From Atopsyche davidsoni (Eukaryota; Arthropoda; Insecta; Trichoptera; Hydrobiosidae), in contig JAILWY010000019.1 of NCBI GenBank assembly GCA_022113835.1, positions 6,224,001 through 6,288,000 on the forward strand: a stretch of DNA of 64,000 bases, written 5' to 3'. The notes under the pieces were generated by a model, which saw nothing but the letters and a program-made list of their open reading frames with translations, searched no databases and had not been told where the DNA came from. How positions within the stretch are numbered: the first letter of the stretch is position 1; the number at the start of each line of letters is the position of its first letter. The position numbers were made by a program, and so were the translations under genes. Positions 33,967 through 47,734 of this stretch are shown in pieces.

Positions 33967-35540
33967 TGTATATTCAAGTTTAAAGTCTAATATATATTTA
34001 TATAAAAGCAATACAAATCCAGTTATTTTTATTAGTATTAGTATAGTTCAATATTACAATAGAAAAACATATCTACGAATATTGAAGTAAATTTTTTACC
34101 TAGTAGCGAATTTCATAAAATAATAAGTTTCGTAAGCCAAATATTTGTGTTATATTATTTATTAAAAACTATGTTCGTAGGTTTTGAAAGCCACTTTTAA
34201 GAGTTGATTTGAATTCCAGGGTGTTGAGCTGTTGGATTACCGAAACCACCCATGAAATATATATTTATTTTTTTATGAAACATTTACATCCACGAAATCG
34301 CACGGACTTTCGTGCTCACGTTTTACAATTAATTATTTTGTTTCTCAAGTAAGAAAGAGCATTAAATCTCTCTGGTTTTTATGTTTTATTATTCTTGCAG
34401 TGAGATCTGTGATCGTTCTGTTCGACGAGCAGCGCAGATAAGCTAGATAATACTTTACAATGGCTTGTAGGCTAGAACATAATTTAATGACTTTCTAATG
34501 TTAAATTGTATTTCATAGACCGACAGTAAAGTAATTGAGACTTGCACACGTACTTCTGACTGAAGCACTACTTGATATAATTTATTTTAAATAGTAAACA
34601 AGTATATGATAGTAAATTAATGACACAGTACCCCTGCTGTGAGCTTTATAAATGCGACATCTCAAGAGAGAGCCACGTTGTTAGCAGCGGTGGCGTTAAA
34701 TACATGGTCTTCTATTCTCCGTACATATCGTGGAAATGATTTATGATGTATAATAAAAGATTAGAATTTTTCCCGTATACCTGTTAAAATGATATGTTAT
34801 CTTTGATATAAAAGGTTGATAACTGATCTCGTTTGCTGAATACTAGAAAAAGTAACTTTAAATCACTTTTGCATATAATTTATAATACAAGATTAAATAT
34901 GTTTGAACTCATCTAGCCTTGGAATATAATGGAAGAATATTCCCGTTTATGTATACAGTTTATTTAAAAGCAAACTCTTTTTATCGTGGCATTGGTTATG
35001 AACTTCGTTGGTGAACCTAAGATTCTAGTAATTATAGATTAAAATATATAATAGCTCATGCAAGTGTTTTGTTTTTGAAAATAATAATTGTTAAGGTAAT
35101 AATCACCGAGAGCTATATACAGATACAGACGGACACGGTTATGTTTGCGAGTGGGTTTTGAGTTTATTTATTTCGTTTTCCTTTAACAATTTGCGCTGTT
35201 GCCCACTTTTGTAACTGTAAATTATTACATAGAGCTTTTTCAAATTATTTAAGTGATATTATAAATATATATTTACTACGTAACGAATTCCCCAAGAAAT
35301 GAAAACTAATAAAATTTATAGTACACAAAAAATATCACAGTATTGCATTCCAGCCGATTTAGAATATATTTCAATAGTCATTTTCTATGTGTAAAATAAA
35401 AACTACTACGTTATTATTAAGAGTAAAAAAATATTAAAAATTATAGTTGAAATGTATGAATAGAATTCTTATTGCTATAAGCATAGTTACATATTTTTAC
35501 AAATCAACAAAATAAGTCGTTTGAGTATTAAAAAAACCTT
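33967..35540. other. AT-rich interval, nothing recognised
   Basis: No supported gene or repeat family. Confidence 0.5.
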
Positions 35541-35544
35541 CTTC

Positions 35545-37125
35545 TTTTTTTTTCCTTTCTTGATTTGTCCTTGGAGTGGTCAAAGTCAAGTCAAGAGTTC
35601 CCTTCCATCTCAAAACTTAAACCACCTTGTGATTTAGTAAGAAGCACTCTTGCTTATCGAACCTGAGATCCTATGCTTGAATACGGTTTTATCCATTTTA
35701 TTTATGTTATATTTTTTAAAACGCTTCTACTTCTGTTGCCTGTCTTCATAGGAGATTGGTGGCCGTTTTCTTGAACATATATCTATCCAATGAACTTCCT
35801 TCTTCCTATGCCTCTTTTTCCTTCGATTTTTCCCTGGAAAATCAGCTGGAGGATGCCATACTTATTGTTGCAAAAAATGTGGCCAATATAGGAGACCTTT
35901 CGCTTCTTTATCAACGTCAAGAGTCCTCTTCCTTTGCGCATTCTGGGCAAGACTCTTTAATTTGTGACGAGGTAAACCCATGATATCTTTAGAATTCTCC
36001 TATATAGCTTCAATTCTTCGCATAGTAGCTGTGTTCAAACTTCGACTCCATAAAGGAGAACTGATACGTCATAGCATTTGGTGAATTTCCATCGAGAGTT
36101 CAGGGTTATATCGATTGAGCATAGTACTTTCCTTAAATAATTAAATGCACTGCGTGCTGTCTCAATCCTCAGTTCAATTTCCTGGTCAGGATCCCTGTTT
36201 ACAGAAAAATTTTAACTCTCTCTACTACTTGTTGATATAGATATGGATTCTCCTAGACAGCCACATCAATGCCGCCTCAATTCTTCGCATAGTAGCGGTC
36301 TTGAGTATCCAGGCTTCAACTCCATAAAAGAAAACTGATACGTCATAGCATTTGGTGAATCTCCATCGAGAGTTCAGGGATATATTGAATTATTAAATGT
36401 ACTGCGTGCTGTCTTAATCCTCAGTTTAATTTCCTGGTTAGGAGCTCTGTTTACATAAAAAAATTAACTCTCTCTACTACTTGTCGATGTACTTATTGAT
36501 TCTCCTAGACAGCCACATCAATGCCGCCTCAATTCTTCGCATAGTAGCGGTCTTGAGTATCCAGGCTTCAACTCCATAAAAGAAAACTGATACGTCATAG
36601 CATTTGGTGAATCTCCATCGAGAGTTCAGGGATATATTGAATTATTAAATGTACTGCGTGCTGTCTTAATCCTCAGTTTAATTTCCTGGTTAGGATCTCT
36701 GTTTACATAAAAAAATTAACTCTCTCTACTACTTGTCGATGTACTTATTGATTCTCCTAGACAGCCACATCAATGCCGCCTCAATTCTTCGCATAGTAGC
36801 GGTCTTGAGTATCCAGGCTTCAACTCCATAAAAGAAAACTGATACGTCATAGCATTTGGTGAATCTCCATCGAGAGTTCAGGGATATATTGAATTATTAA
36901 ATGTACTGCGTGCTGTCTTAATCCTCAGTTTAATTTCCTGGTTAGGATCTCTGTTTACATAAAAAAATTAACTCTCTCTACTACTTGTCGATGTACTTAT
37001 TGATTCTCCTAGACAGCCACATCAATGCCGCCTCAATTCTTCGCATAGTTGCGGTCTTGAGTGTCCAGGCTGATACGTCATAGCATTTGGTGAATCTCCA
37101 TCGTTGTCAAATCAAGTCTTTGCTG
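35545..37125 (-). pseudogene. LINE open-frame fragment, C-terminal part, partly amplified
   Basis: Read on the minus strand, 35785-35960 gives LTLIKKRKVSYIGHIFCNNK and ILQLIFQGKIEGKRGIGRRK, and each unit of the adjoining tandem repeat gives RFTKCYDVSVFFYGVEAWIL and MRRIEAALMWLSRRI. These are the post-catalytic 'LLYGxExW...MWxxRRx' region of insect RTE/CR1-like LINEs. The catalytic YADD part is absent here; frames are broken. Same family as 25195-25860. Confidence 0.75.
36257..37120 (-). repeat. 252 bp tandem repeat derived from the LINE
   Basis: ACAGCCACATCAATGCCGCC starts at 36257, 36509, 36761 and 37013: three steps of exactly 252 bp, with units almost identical and the last one cut off near 37110. 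A more diverged partial unit precedes the array (35995-36256). Confidence 0.92.
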
Positions 37126-37129
37126 ACAT

Positions 37130-37837
37130 CCATTGTTCATAAGAGTCACAAAATAGCTAGTCCCTAAGAGAATTTCTTTAAATTAGCCAGTGCAAAACTG
37201 CTGGCAACGCCCTCGCTCACGCGCAAAGTAATCCGTGCCGCTGTGTACTCGGCAGGTGTACTGTTGCTTATTAAGCTTGGGCAGGTGTGGGGCGTTACGG
37301 TCGCATGCCACGGACAGACGCACGTGCATGCGGCCTTGCGGGTCAGTTTTCTTTGTATGAATATGCATGGGTCGAGTACAGCGGTCTTTATTAACTGAAT
37401 TAATGCAGTTAAACCAGTATAAATTCTTTTACTAGTGCAATGCGGCTCGGGCCACAGCCTTCGATCACTAACAGCCTGACTTGTTACAAAAATACGCTAG
37501 TATCTGAAATTTACAGTATAAGCTAATTTCGTGTATTTCTTGTTGGGGGACAATAATTTGATTGGTGAAATCCATTTTTTTATAATGATAATGGTAACTG
37601 TGTATGCTTTCTTCACTTTGAGTTTATTATACATCATCAGATGCATAACTCAGTTTAGATATATTAATGTTATGGATCAGTCAAAAATAATGTCCAGATG
37701 GGACTAAAATCGCTTCACTTGTTACTTTGTTCATAAAGTCCAGTGCTTGCAAATCACTAAATATTGGTTGGCCTGGGCACATTGGGTCATATGTAGAGTA
37801 TGATTGTTAAAAATTCTCGATAAACGGAAGTGATTCG
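37130..37837. other. Interval without recognised gene
   Basis: 37180-37380 is less AT-rich and carries a minus-strand frame of 61 codons without motifs. Near 37605 the sequence CACTTTGAGTTTATTA resembles the centre of the small element at 51222-51362. Confidence 0.4.
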
Positions 37838-38000
37838 TTAGTACAAGGGTTCGTACACCGGCCATGTAAGCCAGGAGATGTGGGTTCAAATCCCACACAA
37901 ATCACGATGATATTTTTCTGAGAGTTTCTTTCAATCGTCTTCTATATATGAACTAATGTGCCTAATCATATTAGTCAGTTTAGATATGCATCTGATGATC
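37838..38000 (+). mobile_element. tRNA-derived SINE, family 1
   Basis: Contains GTACACCGGCCATGTAAGCC, the B box in GATGTGGGTTCAAATCCCAC, and the body ATGAACTAATGTGCCTAATC. Its tail runs straight into the telomere-like repeat. Confidence 0.75.
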
Positions 38001-38026
38001 TAACCTAACCTAACCTAACCTAACCC
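38001..38026. repeat. Interstitial telomere-type repeat (TAACC)5
   Basis: Five perfect copies of TAACC (TTAGG on the other strand), the usual arthropod telomere unit, at the end of a SINE. Two-unit pieces also occur at about 38380 and 49955. Confidence 0.85.
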
Positions 38027-38029
38027 TCC

Positions 38030-41000
38030 TTGCATCGAATGCTACTGTATTTTTTTTATCGTATAGTCTTGCATTTTATAGACGAACACAAGTTACTTCG
38101 TGTATTTAATTTTCAGGTTATATGAACTGAATTTGCTGGAAAAGTGCATTCAATAATTTTATGCATGTTTTACACATCCCAGCACAGATAATGTATACTC
38201 TCCAATTTGTACAGATTATAAGAAGATATCAACAGAAAAGAGTTTGTTTTTTATTTGTCAATTTAATTACAATGGTAATTTAATAAAAGTAATTATTAAA
38301 ATCAAATGCGGTTGTGTTTTTGTCTGTGTGCAATTAAATTAATCACTAAATTTAAATAAATAAAACCATAGTACATTACCTAACCTAGATATTTTGTAGT
38401 TTAAAATGAGTATAAAAATAGTATAATAATTATTGCACTTTGTTGTAATAATAAATTTATAAAAAAGGGTTTTTGTAATTGTAAAAAAATTTAGTTTCTA
38501 AGTTCAGAAGTATTGAAGTGTTTATTATTTTAATTCTCATCATGGAATAAAATTTAGTTTTCATAAATGTGTTTTCATCATTGTTATTTATAATATCAGT
38601 TCTTTGTCCCTTCGACAACTTGTCAAATCTTTCCCCACGGTTTTATATCATTTGCATGCATTGCATTTTCAGGAGCAGTGAAATTTTTTTTAATTTTTGC
38701 CATTCACTGTAGGAAAAATCAATTTCTGAGTGCATGGACTGATGATATAATCGCTCACCGAATCTGAGTCGTACTTTATCCCAGTGCGATAAAACTACGG
38801 ATAGAGGGTTGAATAATATTTTGTTGATCAACCCTTTGATGTTAAGTGTGTAAATATAAAATTATTAGGGATTTGAGAATGATTTGCAACAAATCGCAGA
38901 AAGCCAAAGCAAATTATTCCACCCACGATCCTGCGGTCAGCAAGCAAGTGTGCTAACTATTCAACCATTTTTTTCCGTATATTAAAACACCTTTTTGTGT
39001 GTTTTGAATATTAAAATTTATGTTACAATACGAGTACTTTGTGAAGGACTAACCTAGCCGACCGTAACATTTTGTTTATGCTAATCAGGTTGCATATACA
39101 CAAGGCGTATTGTTTTCTAGTTTTCTGAAATAGTTCACACATCCATTAGTTCTCCTGAATTTTAATAGTCGAATACCAAATCATCCCCTAACGACTTTGT
39201 TGATTTCTTCAAATAGTCACGCAAACATATTAAACTATTATAACAGCGCAGTCGAACGAAGAAAATTCAGTGCCTGGGGTAGTAATGATTCATATTTCAG
39301 GTTGTGTTTGTTAGCACTCAACAATGTAACCAAAATCAGAAAGTTAAGCACTTCACATGCTTACCATTGTAAATGATTTACTAAATGTATATTTTTAGCG
39401 ATTACTTCAAATTTAAATGTCAAAGTACCAGTAAATTAGTTTAAAAAAAAATTTCATTATTATTTTATGCTGAAGACTTAAAAAAAAGATTGATATGAAT
39501 TATCTGGAATGATAATAATGGTTACATATTACAAATCAAATAATATATATTATTATCATAATACATGACCTTGAAAAAAGATTAACCTCGATATCAAGGT
39601 CAATTTTTAGGAAATTAATAAAAATTAAACTTACCTGTAGTTACTCATTATAAAAAAAGAATAAACAATATATCAAGGTAAAAAAAATCACGACTTGGAG
39701 GAAATTTAGATTATTTTTTAATATTCGTCCTAAAACCATTATGGTTCACGGAAATAATTAAACTTACTTATATTCTTATCATCAGGTAAAATGTTGTTTT
39801 GTATACATTATTCATTGATATAAACTTTGAAATTAGATATAAAATATGTTACCTTACTTACAATATTCTATATTTCAACAGTAAAGCTGCGAAGCTTAGC
39901 AATCGTTTTTATTTTCCGATGCAAATAATTTTTTTGTTTTGAAATGAAAAGAGTCGTAATAAATCAGTTATTGACTAAGCACAAATAAAATTCTACACCA
40001 TGCCACAACCTACTTTGTTTTTTTAACCTGCATATTTTTTTTCTTCTTATCGATGTAATTATTTAATAATCAATAAAACCGAGGAGAAGTGCGTTTTTGG
40101 GTTATCATGATTTATGTAATAAAAAAATAAATAGGAGTTACAAAAGTGATCCTGCGTCTTCTGTTTTAATATAATATTATATATCGTGTGTACAATTATT
40201 TTATATGTATAGAAAATAGCAACTTTCTTAAGTTATTAAGCAGAAATAAAATTAGATTATCAGTTGAGCTAAATATAGCTTGCAATGTTCTTGTACGTGT
40301 AATACTGTTTTTTTTCAGATGGAGAGATGTCTGCGTGAATTTATGAGCTTATGAAAGAAGCCATGAGTTTGTTTTGAGATTCAATAAAGAACATGGAATT
40401 TCGCAGTGCTTCGGTGCACTTCTTAGTGTTGGAACAAATTCCAGGAGAGCGATGAGGCATCTACGCATTGACCAGGTTGAGTTGCTACAATGAATTTGAA
40501 GTTGAAATACCTTCAAGTAATTGCCATCGGTTTGTTCATACAAGCAGCTCATTGGAGCGGTACTATCTCCTCGGGCAGGTTGCAAGTGGTTTTGAAAAAA
40601 CTCGTCTCTGCAAACGAACGCAACTTTTCCACGTCGATTGGATATATAGAACTCAAGCAACAGAGAAACAGGCAATATAATAAACCAAGTAATCACAATT
40701 TGTGGTGAAACAGTAGATTTAGTGCGCTTAACAAAGAACGCCGTTCATGTTTGACGTTTAGGCAATTGTTACAATTCATAGAGTAGTATAGAAAACCCAA
40801 CAGAATTAAAAGTGAAAGGGGGGTGAAATTATTCAGGACAACTTGAACGGAAAGATAACACTGTATAAATAGTAGTAGGCATATTAAACCTGTAGACAAT
40901 TTAAAATTCTAATAAAATTTAAAGATATGAGAAACTCTCTGATATCACGATGCCACTGAAAAATAAGGCGGAAGCTCTTATATACAATTTTTATTAGATT

Positions 41001-43300
41001 ATAAAGAAACAAAGAGCTAGAGCTTCACACGGATTCAAATTTAAGACTACGTTAGATAAACTGTTTTTTTTTTTTTTTTTTTTGGGTTGTCCTCTGACGT
41101 TTTGGTCCCCGTGTTGGTATCATATTCAAGGAATTAAAAAAAAAAACATTTTTAAATCCCCGAAGACGGTCAACGTCGGAGGGCTGAAAACTTCTTGGGT
41201 GACAGCTCAACACCCGAAAGAATTATATCATACATTAACAACGCCTGCAAAAGCCTACGTAGTTAGTAGCGAGCGGTGTATTGAATGGGATTTTTTTTAT
41301 GAACAACAGCTGTATTATGGTGAATCGGCTCATTTATCATCGCTTGATTGCCATAGGTTAGCGCAAAAGCGTCCCAGATCCCTCGGACGCACCGCGCTCA
41401 CAGGGGGAGGCTGAAAATAAACAAATAATTTTACAATATCGCATAATTCACTTTGGCACACATAGATAAAGCAGGGCATTTAAAAAAGTGGCCCGCGGGC
41501 CGGCACGCGTTTTCACTGTAGCGTTATTTGTCGACCCAAATTCCTTAATGTTTTTGCTGGTCGGCGATTAGAGCTTGATTATATATCAACGCACTTTATG
41601 GCTGTGTGGATAAAATCGGCCGTGGATTTTCACATTTGCCTGAAAAATAACCGCCTTCTGGGCTGCAGAGTCTGGGAAAACTGTCTTATTACCGATTTTC
41701 AGGTTCACGGTACACAAATTTAACTATTGGAAAAACCTTTTATTGTTTTGGCATGGGTGGATTCATAGCTGATTCAACAGACTTCAAAATCAATTATATA
41801 TTATTACAATACTAAAAGCTGCATATGTAACATAACGAAGGCAAGTACTTTGCTGGTCATGAATATTTATCTCGAATGCTTGGTACAATGGCTACACACT
41901 TGCATATAACGATTCAAACGCTCACTCTTAGTTAGATACAACACTAGATCGAATAGCTGTAATGTTGTGAGCTAAATTCCTACATATGTTTCGTATTGCT
42001 TATTATTATGATGCCTTTAACTTTTATTTAAATATTTTCGCGAAAAATCTCACTCTACGACTAATGTGGCTTAATGCTTTTTCCAACTAATCGTTATATT
42101 TTTTTAACATAACTCACGTACTTACAAAGGATTAAAAGGAAGGATTCTTGACTAATACAGGTCCGTCTTTTCACCATCTGAATCGCGGGCTTTCAGACTG
42201 GAGTTCAGGATTTTTCAGGAGAATTCTGACATGTTCAGGGGAGTCATCCAACCGTTGTCATCGAGCGCAATTCTGTGTGTCTGCTCGGTTATGCTTCAGA
42301 TACGCATTTAAATTGTCTCATTTGTGCATCAGGCTGTGTTTATTCGTGATGTAAAAAGGTTTAAGATTGCTATGTGACTTATTCTAATCACTTCTCCAGC
42401 AAAATAAAAACACCTCAAGTCACAAATCAGCCACAAAGATTTGTATACTATGATATAAAAATTATCAGCTTAACATTGTTGTTCCCAATTAATATTATTA
42501 CCTATTTACTAACTTACAGGTGGGTTGTGCCTACGATATAGTTTTACTTTACATATAATAGATAATATATTAATACATGAAACATGTTTATCTAGCAAAA
42601 ATTAAGAACGTCGGTTCCGCACAAGTGTTTAATGATTACTTACAGCGGCATGCAATTAGATTGGCAAGATCACTGTGGAGTAGTATTTTTCTCGTCGTTT
42701 CACGTGTAAATTGATCACCTAAAAACCTTTTTGCTGGTACAGAATAATACTTTTAAATTAAACTAACCCTTATCATTGGCATTTTCAAACTGCCAACAAT
42801 GAAGGTTGCTGAAACTAGTCATACAAATTAAATAATATCAAAATAGGATTCTACCGGATATGTTCTTTCAAAAATATTTTTATTTATTTAAAGTACTGTG
42901 CATTTTGAAGTCTTCTGCGAGGTGATTCTGGGTTCTGAAACATTTTGGGGGCATTCTAGGAGTCAGAGGCTTCTTTCAGAAAAAAAATGAAAAACTACGC
43001 AGGTGCAGCTCTTTTGTATATTATAGAGTCATCTGTAATTATATTTATTTTCGCGTTTCACGCGAAGAATCTTAATGGTAATTTTTAATGAATTTAAATT
43101 TTAAGCATTTTTTAAAATTGCGAGACCTTCGGGGTGCGATCATTGTAGCGTGATAATAAGACACGAGTGATGCGTAATACTAAGCGGTTACAGTATCATC
43201 TGCGATCTCATTCCATATTCTGAATATATGGATGAAATATATCAAATAAATCATTTTAAGGACTCTCCTGTGAAGCCTCATTTTAAACTGTTTTTAAGTG
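38030..43300. other. AT-rich interval, little recognised
   Basis: Short frames around 40349-40708 (both strands) and 41082-41414 lack known motifs. A CGAAGACGGTCAACGTCGGA stretch near 41160 is a repeat-like motif, and 41490-41520 (GTGGCCCGCGGGCCGGCACG) resembles a hAT-type terminus. The body of SINE family 2 is at about 42685-42720. Confidence 0.4.
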
Positions 43301-43309
43301 AATGGGACT

Positions 43310-43410
43310 CGACTCCATAAGGAAGAATGATGTGGAGTCAGTGAGACTGGCTCAAGATAAACATATGTTCAGTAAGTCACCTCTGAGGAAAGGCAGCTGT
43401 AGAAGAAGAT
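43310..43410 (+). mobile_element. LINE 3' end scrap
   Basis: GGAGTCAGTGAGACTGG and CACCTCTGAGGAAAGGCAG are variants of the LINE ending seen at 18540 and 62195. Too short for a firm family call. Confidence 0.35.
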
Positions 43411-44020
43411 ATGATAAATAATGAATAGTTCTATAATTATCTATAACAAAATTCTGATGGATCCAACGTTTGAGATATAGTCATTATGTTGATTATAATT
43501 TTACTGCAAAGCAGATGTTTGGTTTTCACGGTGTTTATTCCAAGGACATGGACTGTACATAAAACTTCTTTGTGAGTCAATGTAAACAAACTGCAAGGCA
43601 GTTCAAAGAAACAAATAAATACTTACTCCAGAGATAGAAATCATAAGATCAATCAAATACTCTAGCCTTAAATTTATCGTTTATGTAACATATATCAGCA
43701 GTATTGATTTTTGGCTGAAAGGGTTTGTATTTTTGTGATGGGAATTTGAGAAAAAAATGTTTAAATTTATTAATGTATCATTTAATCGTAAATTTTAAAC
43801 AAAATTAAATTTCTACAATCTAATACAAAACTTGTTTAAATAGTGCAATATTTTATATTTAAAAAAAAAAAAAAAACATAGTTACTAGTATATCTCTTAT
43901 TTTATCATTTAGAATATATTTTTGGCAATCAAAGTAAAAAGTTTTAGTTTATATATATTTTTTTATAGTATATTTTAAGCTTGTCCCGTTCGTGACGCGA
44001 CATGTGGTCACCTGAAATGA

Positions 44021-44180
44021 ACTGAAGCTACGGACACGCCTACCCTTGCAGTTGCGTGTCCTACTGAAGAAAGAACAAAACCAATAATTTCGAAACACCT
44101 CGATCTGAAAAAGTACATCGAAATTCTCACAGGGAAGGACTCACGCGATGTTACCACAACCAGTTGCACAAATTGATAAG
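44021..44180 (+). other. Possible small coding exon, uncertain
   Basis: A frame of about 50 codons ends at a TGA near 44181 and reads ISKHLDLKKYIEILTGKDSR, with less AT-rich codons than the surroundings. No clear splice acceptor of good strength and no family recognised; the opposite strand is also open for 76 codons. Confidence 0.2.
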
Positions 44181-44470
44181 TTATTTCAATATGATTTGGT
44201 GACCATCTCACCACTATAAAATATACAATAATACCCAAATGGCTAGTTAAGTCATATTTGTGAGGCTTTCAATGGCTTTGCACTCGTGTAAAATTTTATC
44301 AGTAGTAGAAGTAGTAAAATCAGTTTTACTACTAAGTCATTATGGTGCCTTTATTCATTAAAATCCATTTGAGTTGTATGTACATATTAAAAAGAAAACT
44401 CAATGAAGTTCATGTACTCGAAATTGGTTGTAATCGTCACCAGGCACAGTACGTGGTGAATGCTTTAAAG

Positions 44471-44953
44471 CATAGGCTCCCAAACTATTTTGTCCCGTCG
44501 ACCCCTTGTCGAGTTTTCCTGTTTTTGCCAATATTGAATGTTTACATATTCATCATCTTCAAACATATTTTTGACATCTGATATACAGGGTGCGCCATAT
44601 TTTATGTCGGTACGTAGACATTGAATAACTATGTCTTTTTTTTTGTAAGAAGGTTGACAACTGCACTGAAATCCTTTTCCATGTGGTATGAAGATGGAAA
44701 AGCTATCAAAAACCTTCTTGCGATAGTCTATAATGCAAGATTAACAGCATTATTATGTAAGTACATATGTTCAATCTGTGTTTGACATTTACGGAATGCC
44801 TAAATTTTGGTGATGACCTGCTTAAATGGGATCCACTCTCTATGTATCCATTTACAGTTCGTGGACCCCCAATTTAATTTTTCGGTGTCATCGACCCCTT
44901 GCAGGGCAAAATCGACCCCTGGGGGTCGATATTGATCACTTTGGGAACCAGTG
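44471..44953. mobile_element. hAT-like MITE with perfect 8 bp target duplication
   Basis: Ends CATAGGCTCCCAAACT and (reverse complement) CACTGGTTCCCAAAGT. The 8 bp CTTTAAAG stands on both sides (44463-44470, 44954-44961). Inside are GTCGACCCCTTGTCGAGTTT and GGGGGTCGATATTGA, shared with 55822-56238 and 61229-61845. Non-coding; 483 bp. Confidence 0.88.
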
Positions 44954-45049
44954 CTTTAAAGCATTTTCACAGAACACCTCACCGCAGAGGCAGACGCAAT
45001 ATCCACTGTGCGGCGTAATCGAGCTAAAATCGAAAGTTAAGCATTAACA

Positions 45050-47730
45050 AGTTGTACGTGAAGTGTAATTACACACACTGAGATCTCACCGAGCACAGGG
45101 ATTGCTTTGATCATTGTCTCAGATTCGGTACCGACAGCGGAAAGAGTGGTCACTGACATCACTTCTTTGTTGTATGTTTGTCGATCTTGTTGGATGTTGC
45201 TACAAGTATAAGGTATTGTCTTTAGATTCAAAGTAAAAGAAATATTTTTGAATGCTGTATACATGCGTTAAAATATCTTTATAATATTATTTTAGCAATT
45301 TTTTTGTTATAGAAGTGGAAGAACCTCAAAAAGTCTGTTTTACCGAATTTTTCTATTGTAATTTTGCTTGTATTGAGAATTTTGTTTTATAGTTATATTT
45401 TGTTCTTAAATAATTACTGTTTAAAATGTAAATAATAATTTAACAAACTATTAGATACTAAACTAAGATATAATACTACGGTTAACTTTTTTTTTAAATA
45501 TTATATGTTAATTTATGTACAAATTTCCTTTTTTTAATTTAAGGGAAAATAAAACTCTATCAAATATTTTACTAAATGTGGTAGTTTTGTTTTAAAAAAA
45601 ATGTGAATATTTTTTTTTTTTCTAATGTTTTCTTAATCTACTTGGCATACTGTATTTGGGTTTGTGAGGGCATATTCACTGGCGCATTTTATTCATACAA
45701 ACCACAATATACATATGGCATGATGAGTTTGCAAGAAATGAACAATGAACAGTCTGGCAGGCATTCAAAGGCATATTGCAACTGTATCCAACTTATATTC
45801 GCCTTTGTCATTTGCGTTGTTTTAAACAAGTAAAATTGCTAAAATAAAACCGAAAATAACTTTTAATTTTAACTAAAATAATCAAAAACTTATTTAATAT
45901 TCTAATTCCCAGCCCCTACGTTTGGAAAAAAAAGCATGCTTGCCTCTCAATAACAATTTAGATCAATTTTCTCACTAATTGATACATTAAACACTGGGGA
46001 AAAAGAAATATTGCATACGGCACTCCAACTGCTTCATTATATCTGCTATTTGTAAATAATGGCTGTACAAATTGTCGGTTTGAGGGTAGAAAGTAGAAAA
46101 CGAGGGTCCTCCTTTACTTTAAAGGTTAGGTAATATCGACTTTAATACCACCTGCGTCCCCTTCAGTTACAAATAACGTCAGCGTCTTTCACACAATGGA
46201 ATATTTGCAAGGACAGAAGTGTTAAAAAATTCATCCACTGTAATAGTCGAGGGGTTGTAGATGCGCAATAGAAAAATTGTAAAGGTTATGAAAAGATCCA
46301 CACATTTTACTGCTTTTTTTCATTTAATAAATAAAATATTGCTTTATAACTTTAATCTACTTTGAACTTGACTTTTAAATCTATTGAATTATATTTGACT
46401 TTTTAAGTAAAGCTAATGAAATCTTTTCTTTACGGTAGCGTAGATAGAGCATTACTTATAACAGTTATTATACTCTGCACACTCATTGTACATGTAATTA
46501 GCTCGATAGCCAGAAGATATCATAGAAGTTTTCTTCAGACCTATCATAGAAGTTGTATAATAAATGTCACCATTAGTGTATTTTATATTATTTTTGCGTA
46601 TTTTTTTAAGAGCAAACAATACTTTATAACTTGTATAGATCAAAATTTTTTATATAGAGTACCAACAGTTTTTTTATTTTATTATTTTATTATAAAAAAT
46701 CACCACTTTATGAAATACGTTTGAAAACGTGGTCACCCTCTCTTTTTGTATGGAATCGTGACTCAATGCTAGTAGCAAAGAAATTCACTTCAAGATAGCA
46801 ACGTCTCAGTTATCAATTATTAACATGTCGGAGAAAGAGGACAAGGCAAATTTGAATGTAGTTACATTTATTTATCACTATTAAAAACCACACAAAATAA
46901 CACTTAATATCTGAAACAAATGTTATTTATTTTTTGCACCATATTTCAAATTATTGCTTAATGGCCTCTTATATTCAATAAGTTCATCTCTTGAGCTTGT
47001 GTCCGTCGCCAAGTACCAACTTGAAACAGACTTTCTTTCTTGCAATGCTTGCACAGTTTAAAATTGAAACGAGGGCAAGTCTTCGTGCTTTTAAAATCAG
47101 CTAACATATTTTGAAATACCATGTGTGTAAGCTGATCCACAAGTACTGATTTGCTGGTTTTCATAAACCATTTCAAGTATTTCTTCATGTAGTCCCACAA
47201 TCTGCACGTTTACGCGATTTTTTAGTGTTGTGAGATTTATATAAATTTTGGTGAAACCAATTGTGTGTAATAAGTGCGAGAGCAATTATAATAATGAAAT
47301 CCTTCGTTGGTTAATTACTATCCATATAAAATTGTTGTTAAAAAAATAAGTTGTTTAAACAAAATGGTTTATTTATTCTAATAAAAAACTATTCGTTTTA
47401 TCACAAATCACAAACTTTTTAATATGCACGATAAGTATGTTTCACAATGTAGTCAAAGAGATAAAACTTTTTCCATATTTATTCCCGAATAAAAATTATT
47501 TACTGTACATTTTGAATGCGTACTTTTTGTGGAAAAATATAGTGATTGATATTAAACTTTTAAAAAAACCCTCATTTATTTCTGTTTTTGTGAAACAAAA
47601 AATATTATTTTATCCACGCCTAACAAGGCTACAAATTTTATGAAAGCAGTTGCATGCGAATCTGACTCTACTAGAATAATAGAGTAGTGTTACCTAAACT
47701 TGGGTATATTATCTGCTTTGTGAGAGATAT
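45050..47730. other. AT-rich interval, nothing recognised
   Basis: Several frames of 60-100 codons (for example 46416-46724 and 46958-47200) but none shows a family motif, coding composition or splice context. Confidence 0.45.
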
Positions 47731-47734
47731 ATAT

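Noticed and set aside
38001..38026. Window near a chromosome end because of TTAGG repeats
   Set aside because: Only five units, embedded between a SINE and ordinary AT-rich sequence; this is an interstitial run.
40349..40696. 115-codon minus-strand frame with a hydrophobic start
   Set aside because: No recognised motif, no coding composition, and the opposite strand has equally long frames; no splice sites that would join it to other exons.
46416..46724. 102-codon frame rich in hydrophobic residues
   Set aside because: Very AT-rich codons (Ile, Tyr, Phe) typical of random AT-rich DNA; no start context or neighbours.
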